A stretch of DNA of 20,688 bases, taken from a virus. Positions 16,801 through 19,441 of the stretch are shown here, piece after piece. The DNA is taken from the IMG/VR virus record IMGVR_UViG_3300034082_001048, positions 1 to 20,688 of that record; one strand, 5' to 3'. The position numbers and the translations under genes are program-made. The notes beneath the pieces were generated by a model, which worked only from the letters and a program-made list of their open reading frames with translations, was not told the origin of the DNA and ran no database searches. The stretch's first letter is position 1. Each line of letters starts with the position of its first letter.

Positions 16801-19426
16801 AGTATCCGACGGCGATAAATTTATACTTCGAAAGAGCACAAGCGACGGTTCCCTTATTCCTCAAGATACAGACTACGACACTACATTAAGTGGTGGAGCA
16901 TTTGACGGTAATTATACCAGTGGCACATTTACTAGTGCAACTGGATATGCCGCTGATGATATCATACTAGATGGAGACGGATTTGTAACACCAACTAGTA
17001 GTCCTGCTCCTGAAGAAGTGATTCCTGGACAAGTAGTTGATACAGTTGCTATTAAAGTATATGACCAACCAAATTCAGGAGCAGCCAACATTAAAGTTGA
17101 TAATTTTATTGGAAATTCGTCAACGACAACATTTAAAATGTCCCAAACGCCAAATAGTGCAGAATCAGTTATTATTAAAAAATCTAATGTTATCTTAAAT
17201 TCAGATCAATATACTGTTGACTATAGAGCTAGGGAAATAACGTTATTAACACCGCCAACAACAGGTGAAATAATAAGCATTTATAATATAGGGTTTAACG
17301 GTAATAATATTTTAGATATTGATTATTTTGTTGGTGATGGTACAACCACAGAATTTATTACTAAAGCACCGTGGTTGTCAGCAGTTACTAATATTGTGTA
17401 TGTAGACGGTGTTGTTGCAACTCCAGTATTATTCCGAACAGATGCAACGTATGAAACTGCCAACCGTGTTGCTTTACGATTTGCAACAGCACCTGCTACT
17501 AATGCATTAATACATTATGTTATTGTTTCGGGTAATCAACAAACATTTGCAATAACTAAAAAAGAAAGAATTGTTACTACAGGAATGTACACTTATGCAT
17601 TAGCTTTTCCAGTAGGAAACAATTTGCCTGCCGAAGCAAATATGATTGTTAGGGTAAATCAAACTATTCTACCTTCTCCTATTAGTAGTTATTTTACTAT
17701 AAAAAATAACAAGTTGTCTTACAAAATTGATGAAACAAAAATTGTTCCCTACTCTACTCCAATTACAAACATTTTAGTTATTATTGGAACAACTGTATTA
17801 AAATTAGGAACTGATTATACTGTTGATCCAGGCGGATTAACTATAAAAATAAACAAAATAACTTATGCAACTTATGTTAACAAAACACTAGTGGTAACAG
17901 TAAACAGCTCTCAGGGATATGTGTATAATCCAACCAATAATAGCATTGTATTTTCACAAGCGTATACAAGTAGTGATGTAGTCGAAGTTATAAGTTCTTA
18001 TAATCACGACATATTGGATGTACAAAGAACTGCAATCACAATTAGTACAAACTTATCAATAACGCAAAATTCAGCAGAGTTTTATACTTATAAAGAAGCC
18101 TTATCTGGATTAATTGCGCTTGATAGAACTGTAATTTCTGATGAATATGTATGGGTTGTAAAGAATAGCACGTTACTAGTACCGTCGGTAGATTACAAAT
18201 TGAATAACAATAAACAAAGTATTCAACTTGCAACTAAACCTGCTATTAGTGATGTATTCAGTTTAATTACATTTGGCAACAATGTTCTAGGTTCAACTAT
18301 ATCTTATATGCAATTTAAAGACATGTTGAATCGAGTACATTACAAGAGATTAAGTAAAAATAAACAAACTCAACTATTACAACCTTTGGCATTCAACGAC
18401 ACTACAATTGTTGTTGAGAATGCTAGCAATTTTGACATTCCAAATGCTGCCATAAATCGTCCAGGTATAGTTGAGATTAGAGGTGAACGTATTGAGTTTT
18501 TTGGACTTACTGGTAATGTTCTAAGCAAACTGCGCCGAGGTACATTAGGAACTGGCGTACCACTACAACATAATGCTGGAACTTTAGTACAAGATATAGG
18601 CCCTTCTGAAACACTACCTTATACTGAATCTTCTGTAATACAGCAAGTAGAGTCAGACGGATCGTCTGTTATTAATTTAAATTTTATTCCTACTAAAGTT
18701 GTAGAAACGGCAGTTAACTTTACAATAGGTCGTCAATACAAAATTGTTACTTTAGGCACAACTGATTGGAATACAGTTGCTAACACGACTGGAGTGTTGT
18801 ATGCAGTTGATAGTATTGTAACAATAGCCAAATTAGCAACTGGAACGGGTACTGCAATAGCTACAACTTATGGCCAGTGTGATGAGATAGAAGTGTTTAT
18901 TGGCGGCTACAACATTGATACTGTTTGGACTTCTGCCATACCTTATACAGTTGGCACACTAGTTATTTCAGGAAGTTACACATATCAAGCAACAGTTTCG
19001 CATACTAGTAAGACAACTTTTAAACAAGACTATGATTTAGGATATTGGAAGTTATTTGTTGGTAATACTCGATTAAAGAAAATTCCCTACAAGGTGCACC
19101 ACGAATTACAAAGTTCAGTAGCATCGTTAAATCCTACTAATCTTGACCAATTAATGGCAGCTGAGTTTACTGTAGACGGTGTTTCGACAGCTGTCAGGTT
19201 AACTACGCCTGTTGATGTAGGCGTTAAAGTAACTGTTGTTAAGAGAATGGGCACAGATTGGGATAGTACGTTAAATATACAATACGATACCGGCGCCATA
19301 ACTGAATTTTTAAAAGCAACCCCAGGAATTTGGTACAATAGTAATAATATATCAACTATCTACACTGGAACTTTTGATAATAGAGCTACAGGATTTTTTG
19401 ATAGTGATGAAAATACATGGGAATAA
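4856..19426 (+). CDS. Giant 4,856-residue virion structural protein, putative gp7-type baseplate wedge with inserted binding modules
   Basis: One uninterrupted frame of 14,571 bp; the ATG overlaps the gp6 TAA by one base, with a weak GGA (4845-4847) as Shine-Dalgarno site. It occupies the position of T4 gene 7 (1032 aa), and residues 1812-1886 carry a gp7/gpI-type motif. Segments that look like the family core are: around 134-146 (FVNFQNYYWLSYGP); 1022-1167 (LELEKRIFNNIK, PHICPWEMLGFSIEPAWW); 2778-2805 (YIWWDL); 3000-3013 (RPRQSMFINRFEAL); and 3320-3385 (VRYALSEQVYLDWIFKTSFI, EVKPFKTKIREY). Between them lie a cupredoxin-like domain (163-268), five CBM5/12-like modules, an FG-GAP propeller (2166-2704), paired Gly-Tyr and 'PGM' modules, and a C-terminal run of short beta modules (3966-4730). 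I see no signal peptide, membrane segment or protease motif. A structural role in the baseplate is well supported; the gp7 identity is inferred from synteny and one motif. A host-adhesion role for the inserted modules is inference. Confidence 0.85.
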   Translation: MTDFTNPSGSKGLSVNLIPNFFKTDANKRFLQATVDQLVAPGTVKKVNGFVGRPYSKSTSGNDLFVEAPTAIRQNYQLEPALTVQDTLGNNTFFKDYIDYINQLSVFGADVSNHARLNKQEFYSWNPHINWDKFVNFQNYYWLSYGPDTIKIFGQQLTAQSSYKIALEYQGQNNQYVFTPDGLTPNPAIKLYRGQTYKFIVSSPSNPISIKTVRSLGIADRYVIPGIDAYGVETGVITITVPVNSPNILYYQSETDINLGGVFEIYNIDENSFINVESEISGKVNYTLSDGTKLSNGMKVSFGGQVSPIEYATGEYYVEGVGTAIRLIEKSILEISTTYTQSETLLFDSNPFDVDAFSDSTGFAKTLDYMVINRASRDHNPWSRYNRWFHKDVINASAVFNKTTASLDQSLRAVRPIIEFDTDLKLFNFGTDAIFDIDLVDSFTTDAFSTIEGSLGYSVDGISLSEGQKILFVSDTDRLVKNKIFKVEFIDVRHLSSNSRQIHLVELHSPSENEVVLVKQGISNQGLMYWFNGDTWTLTQQKTNTNQFPLFDVVDADGISFSDTSKYDGTTFKGTHLFSYRVNPTGVVDTNLGFALSYKNIENIGDIVFDFNFDTDIFSYRESINIIDVPVKTGYLLTKDYAGTTVYQNAWETCATGRHAHSAIRIYKNSNQTNNFKLDIFDDVTNLSDLIVHVYINSKRVAPDHWTLVDAPDYKIVKLKSDILETDVITLKAHASQPINTNGFYEIPLNLQHNPLNSGLTTLTLGEVIDHVDSIVDGIYIAEADKIEETNFDVKTDFTKTLTFIGTFPGASNLRDLGNITQYGTKFVQHSSPASISLYHITTETNNVIRAIQESRDKYIQFKKNFLAVALNLGIETTPPKQVDLILEQINKDKSKTDPYYFSDMVPYRAGIKTDITVVDPRIKTYPLKTTFTLNKLSNQAVIVYVNNSQLIYQTDYYFNEQGFIVINYTLVENDVISITEYASTDGSFIPETPTKLGMWPKYKPMLYLDTTLVTPRWMIQGHDGSHVLAYGTYGTNGVADYRDAIILELEKRIFNNIKVEYNTEIFDIAELLPSYNRPGDYSRKEFNQVLAPSFYQWSALVDRDFTKPLSFDRNNPFTFKYSSFSTPDGQETPGYWRGIYQWIYDTDRPHICPWEMLGFSIEPAWWQTLYGPAPYTSDNLVMWKDISEGFVRNPAVPAVQLKKYIKPFLLKHLPVDSVGNLVNPLVSGFIKGTITAHSQTDFVFGDGSPVETAWKRSSHYAFSAILTALLLKPSDTFGKLLDRSRIIRNRCGQLVYNETGLRIKSEDIKLPSIYSSTSRVQTSGIINYIINYILSDNLKSYETYTYDLTYINTRLSHRVGAFTSKEKFKLLLDSKSPLSTSSVFVPPEDYTVILNSSSPIKKLTYSGVIVSKLSDGYEIKGYSRSTPYFKYYQYQQSGITINIGGISENFVTWTANEQFGAGQVVKYNNQYFRSTVTHTTSNSFNDSYYEALPRLPIIGGRDAVIRKSWDKSIINTSPYGTKFEKIQEVVDFLLGYGEWLKDEGFIFDEFNPILNAVTNWETSAKEFLFWTTQNWSNGQEKWAEWTPGMRMTFGDIVRYNGDYFKANTNSTSSVFLETDFTKLDGLGSTGGSAISLSPSAAKLTFKTELSVIDDIRNPFNGYEIFKVDGTPLEPTFINSYREDNAVSYSPRSEDGIYGATFYLIQQEHVVLLNNTTIFNDTIFKPETGYKQDRIKVSGYVSTNWYGGLDIPGFILDVAEIQNWTPWEDYDLGDIVKYKQFYYTASRFLPGAVAFVNEDWILLDKKPVTQLLPNWTYKAEQFTDFYSLDSDNFDTAQQQLAQHLIGYQKRQYLSNIIKDDVSEFKFYQGMIREKGTQNSLNKLFDVKSAIGEESLTFYEEWAIRTGQYGASEAFESIEFILDESKIRSNPQGFYLSENLDDPNDFIITYNSNQVYLKPVGYKSNPWPVLQNYRPYLRSAGYFRSDEVYTTIKSLNDVLLADPSTFQPNISIAVTFEGTGWNVYKYINASVNVTAVDYSSSAKTLTITLSELVDFTAGSYIGIDQVDLIKGFYKIISVSLNTFTVSATIASWAPPFTQSQKIVIFKFVSQRSTSMDLVDNLTRPTLIPGDKLWIDSDSNNNWSVWEYSPIYSRNLIPNSSPVDGANYGKIISSTKLGKIIAIGSNSGDIEIWDKSGYNSPWIQRQLVTKPFVSYLSNESKLGTVVALSFDGKWLATGSPLASNAYTKLKGEFNTNTSYVTDDIVYLSNSSIYTGFYQALQNNTNSTMPRPDGVAGLIPNVISWKKIKYVPTLLSGTSSGLAEQGVVSLYSKDANNIFTLVDTIVSPFPTANEKFGSQLAFANDILYISAIGYNNNAGRVYKFEHSEDVQATTYYNPVGSSNTTLTVTSTVGVLPGMLITGVGFSSGQLVTAVIDSKTLTISQRPDITPTGLIEFSTVGWGFNLSATLSGDVTDRHFGSGIVTTDDDSTLVVTANNNSLSGQVKIYKLGVLSQTLTGTNLNFGKSVDISDTADYLVISDSLADNEKQDSGTVTIYKFIASAFVPYQTLKNHNPENSGYFGSKVAFIDDYKTIVVYSSDQDTVLKTIFDENQTIFDKDSTNISQLAAESGRVDVYDMYDTKWIYSETLENLQTSGSGFGQGIATGNNHIIVTAPFESDQNLQSGIVIDYEKKENTFSWNIKHQQITVPDPSKVKSAFLYNKATGELVKYVDVIDLAQGKIAGPAREEIKFSCYYDPAIYSVSNANNDVTVDAAAPWGKEQVGYIWWDLRTTKLIDAYDDSVVYRNSVWNSLAVGATVDLYEWVESTVLPAAWDLQADTEAGIASGISGTSLYGNNVYSIKERFDTGTQTKKYIYYYWVKNKKTIPNVPSRNLSASDVASLIENPRGSAYTYLALTGPNSFSLVNAVNYLQDANVVLSVEYWTVDSPSQNIHSQWKIINSDSATVIPSHLEQKWFDSLCGKDAMGRDVPDLTLAEKLRYGIENRPRQSMFINRFEALKQLIEEANTVLLANPVVDSRNISNIDVKESAPNLVSGLYDTTQETSEELRFVNVGAFRRPIFGSCTIVDGKITDIDISYAGRGYLVAPYISISGSGEGAIVKAILSSNGTGQIIGVTIVNSGEGYDDNTVATVRDYSVLVASDSGAQGVWSIYSYDPVGKLWSRIKSQSYDVTIYWNKTDWFATGYSQFTAIDHAVDMVSDLQTLADSVGQIIKIRTTTTGWSLLEKISNVASFDYTQMYKVVGLENGTIQLNSALYTSSTVSTGYDGTTYDGIAFDNNPNLELRIILESLKNDIFIDDLKINYLNLFFTTVRYALSEQVYLDWIFKTSFIKARHNVGQLSTPVTYNNDNLSNFQDYINEVKPFKTKIREYVSSYQLVDPTSTMVSDFDLPPIYRNNAITTIATNANRGTITADDATIRQYPWKNWLDNVGFIVTDIKIINGGSGYVGEPIVKITNDSGSGATARAFFTNGIINRIILLTHGSGYLSAPTVSIIGGLSSTGVAARAVAIIGNSVSSSEFHGVIRSSLIKIKFDRITSSYFFVDLEETEFINTTGNLQYKLTYAPDITIGSSTLTINDIPVLRENYTLSTVTTKTDYTKYSGLLTFKPGTQPVTGQVIKIVYLKNQSLLNAADRIHHYYNPQAGDIGNDLSQLMTGVDYGGVIVQGLGFDVSSGWGTTPWFTDKWDSFDPLFDDYILTVAANTRSFMLPYIPTPGTKINTYYVGLNLTTIPVVTDVLTYSYTFIGTNPTASLVRSVAAGGTSTNYIPVGTYDPTSVVVKVASVTGILPGMSILGTGFTSKQTVLLINSTSDTVTLTAPPNVQPNGTLYFTKSIAGSATLSLSSTVGLRVGDKVTTSSASSFGVDTVIKTILNSTEILLNQIIYVTVPTAATIVFTRALNKYTDIVISNGFVNLTNSLTSGSVINITSTLPSIKLDDENFGTPQQTNANAVISTFIGNGNLNTVTIPNTFVVSDGDKFILRKSTSDGSLIPQDTDYDTTLSGGAFDGNYTSGTFTSATGYAADDIILDGDGFVTPTSSPAPEEVIPGQVVDTVAIKVYDQPNSGAANIKVDNFIGNSSTTTFKMSQTPNSAESVIIKKSNVILNSDQYTVDYRAREITLLTPPTTGEIISIYNIGFNGNNILDIDYFVGDGTTTEFITKAPWLSAVTNIVYVDGVVATPVLFRTDATYETANRVALRFATAPATNALIHYVIVSGNQQTFAITKKERIVTTGMYTYALAFPVGNNLPAEANMIVRVNQTILPSPISSYFTIKNNKLSYKIDETKIVPYSTPITNILVIIGTTVLKLGTDYTVDPGGLTIKINKITYATYVNKTLVVTVNSSQGYVYNPTNNSIVFSQAYTSSDVVEVISSYNHDILDVQRTAITISTNLSITQNSAEFYTYKEALSGLIALDRTVISDEYVWVVKNSTLLVPSVDYKLNNNKQSIQLATKPAISDVFSLITFGNNVLGSTISYMQFKDMLNRVHYKRLSKNKQTQLLQPLAFNDTTIVVENASNFDIPNAAINRPGIVEIRGERIEFFGLTGNVLSKLRRGTLGTGVPLQHNAGTLVQDIGPSETLPYTESSVIQQVESDGSSVINLNFIPTKVVETAVNFTIGRQYKIVTLGTTDWNTVANTTGVLYAVDSIVTIAKLATGTGTAIATTYGQCDEIEVFIGGYNIDTVWTSAIPYTVGTLVISGSYTYQATVSHTSKTTFKQDYDLGYWKLFVGNTRLKKIPYKVHHELQSSVASLNPTNLDQLMAAEFTVDGVSTAVRLTTPVDVGVKVTVVKRMGTDWDSTLNIQYDTGAITEFLKATPGIWYNSNNISTIYTGTFDNRATGFFDSDENTWE
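5342..5659 (+). other. Cupredoxin-like domain of the giant protein, ligand residues absent
   Basis: Residues 163-268 follow a cupredoxin-like layout I recognise from aquatic phage structural proteins: an opening strand, N-P-x-I-x-L-x-R-G-x-T-Y-x-F (here NPAIKLYRGQTYKFIV), an 'HPF-x-I' strand, a Tyr/Gly hairpin, V-P-x-N-x-P-x-x-L-Y-Y, then C-x-x-H-x-x-M-G-G. Here the His of HPF is Asn (SNPISIKT) and the closing element reads YYQSETDINLGG, so the Cys, His and Met ligands are all replaced. The fold is inferred to be kept as a beta-sandwich without metal. Confidence 0.55.
9212..9346 (+). other. CBM5/12-like module 1 of the giant protein
   Basis: Residues 1453-1497: TWTANEQFGAGQVVKYNNQY, then F, a Thr-rich hairpin (THTTSNSF) and YYEALP. 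The order W...Y/F-x-x-G-x-x-V-x-Y-x-x-x-x-Y/F is that of chitin/cellulose-binding CBM5/12 domains, whose surface aromatics stack on sugar rings. The module ends just before a conserved-looking core stretch. Glycan binding is inferred. Confidence 0.5.
9602..9730 (+). other. CBM5/12-like module 2 of the giant protein
   Basis: Residues 1583-1625: WAEWTPGMRMTFGDIVRYNG, then DYFKANTNSTSSVF and DFTKLD. It shows the same W...F-G-D-I-V-x-Y-x-x-x-Y/F framework as module 1, about 130 residues further on. Confidence 0.5.
10136..10267 (+). other. CBM5/12-like module 3 of the giant protein
   Basis: Residues 1761-1804: IQNWTPWEDYDLGDIVKYKQ, then FYYTASRFLPG and EDWILLD. It is the cleanest of the five, with W-x-x-W-x-x-Y-x-x-G-D-I-V-x-Y and two closing aromatics. 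It directly precedes the gp7-type motif. Confidence 0.55.
10289..10513 (+). other. gp7/gpI-type wedge motif in the giant protein
   Basis: Residues 1812-1886 contain HLIGYQKRQYLSNIIKDD and VSEFKFYQGMIREKGTQNSL followed by NKLFDV. T4 gp7 has a comparable order (a Tyr-rich helix, a KR-x-x-x-x-x-x-F helix, then F-Y-x-x-K-G-x-x-x-S-x-x-x-L-F), and P2 gpI-type wedge proteins have a similar K-G-T-x-x-S-x-x-x-L-F turn. This is the main sequence evidence, besides position, for a gp7-type protein. The comparison is from memory. Confidence 0.5.
11594..11770 (+). other. CBM5/12-like module 4, inserted in propeller blade 2
   Basis: Residues 2247-2305: LKGEFNTNTSYVTDDIVYLS, then SSIYTGFYQAL, an Asn/Thr-rich loop and SWKKI. 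It keeps Y-x-x-x-D-I-V-x-Y and the closing aromatics, but Gly is replaced and the first Trp is absent, making it the most diverged copy. It interrupts the blade between PLASNAYTK and AEQGVVSLYS. Confidence 0.42.
12023..12217 (+). repeat. 'PGM' beta module, copy A (inserted in propeller blade 3)
   Basis: Residues 2390-2454 read TLTVTSTVGVLPGMLITGVG, then F-S-S-G-Q-L-V, KTLTISQRPDITPTG and LIEFS. A second copy with the same order lies about 1,390 residues downstream. The function is unknown to me; it looks like a small beta-barrel or Ig-like unit. Confidence 0.55.
14108..14299 (+). repeat. Gly-Tyr beta module, copy A
   Basis: Residues 3085-3148 hold two half-repeats, ISYAGRGYLVAPYISISGSG and TIVNSGEGYDDNTVATV. 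Each has the form I-x-x-x-G-x-G-Y-x-x-x-P/T-x-V/I, with a G-x-G-A-x-x-x-A strand between them. This pattern is common in phage tail and fibre proteins; its role is not known to me. Confidence 0.6.
15194..15382 (+). repeat. Gly-Tyr beta module, copy B
   Basis: Residues 3447-3509: IKIINGGSGYVGEPIVKITN, SGSGATARAFF, then ILLTHGSGYLSAPTVSIIGG. It has the same two half-repeats as copy A and follows the conserved-looking EVKPFKTKIREY segment by about 60 residues. Confidence 0.6.
16196..16378 (+). repeat. 'PGM' beta module, copy B
   Basis: Residues 3781-3841: VKVASVTGILPGMSILGTGF, then SKQTVLLINSTSDTVTLTAP and QPNGTLYF. It aligns over its full length with copy A (V-x-x-x-x-G-I/V-L-P-G-M-x-I-x-G-x-G-F-x-S, then T-L/V-T-L/I, then P-x-G-x-L/I-x-F). 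Confidence 0.55.
16751..18279 (+). repeat. Run of short beta-hairpin modules in the C-terminal third of the giant protein
   Basis: Three units open with F-I/V-G-(N/D)-(G/S)-x-x-T-x-F/V (FIGNGNLNTVTI at 3966, FIGNSSTTTFKM at 4084, FVGDGTTTEF at 4158). The pattern continues as V-x-I/V-x-x-x-(N/G)-x-x-x-x-x-x-x-Y-x-x-D, then a strand, then G-x-x-I-x-I-x-Y/N. Two later stretches (NILVIIGTTVLKLGTDYTVD and VWVVKNSTLLVPSVDYKLNN) repeat only the second half. Similar half-units also occur at about 7645-7800 and 15550-15770. These look like stacked hairpin spacers as in phage fibre shafts. Confidence 0.5.
18374..18871 (+). other. C-terminal conserved-looking modules of the giant protein
   Basis: Residues 4507 to about 4590 contain DTTIVVENASNF, GIVEIRGERIEFFG and LSKLRRGTLGTG, a layout of the type 'I-x-I-x-G-E-R-I-x-Y-x-x-x-x-G-N-x-L-x-x-x-R-R-G-T-x-G-T' that I recall from T4-like phage structural proteins. 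Residues 4623-4672 follow as TIGRQYKIVTLGTTDWNTVA and KLATGTGTAIAT, a module often seen in aquatic phage virion proteins. The function of both is unknown to me. Confidence 0.5.
18923..19057 (+). other. CBM5/12-like module 5, near the C-terminus of the giant protein
   Basis: Residues 4690-4734: VWTSAIPYTVGTLVISGSYT, then YQATVSHTSKTTF and DLGYWKLF. The W...Y-x-x-G-x-x-V-x-x-x-x-x-Y-x-A framework and the T-H/S-H-T-S hairpin closely echo module 1, about 3,200 residues earlier. Confidence 0.52.
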
Positions 19427-19430
19427 AGGA
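19427..19430 (+). promoter_or_regulatory. Ribosome binding site of the fibre-like gene
   Basis: AGGA lies immediately after the giant gene's stop codon. The spacer to the ATG at 19442 is 11 bases, rather long; no closer purine-rich site or alternative start is visible. The 15-bp gap has no terminator hairpin, so the gene is probably co-transcribed with the giant gene. Confidence 0.5.
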
Positions 19431-19441
19431 AAAATAATAAA

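Noticed and set aside
16183-16839. 218-residue open frame on the minus strand
   Set aside because: It lies wholly opposite the giant gene, has no ribosome binding site or recognisable domain, and arises from the Thr/Val-rich codons of the plus-strand frame.
4856-19426. Giant frame as a fusion caused by a sequencing or assembly error
   Set aside because: There is no frame change, stop or abrupt shift in composition along 14.6 kb, and conserved-looking segments follow one another with modules between them. It cannot be excluded without reads, but nothing in the sequence suggests it.
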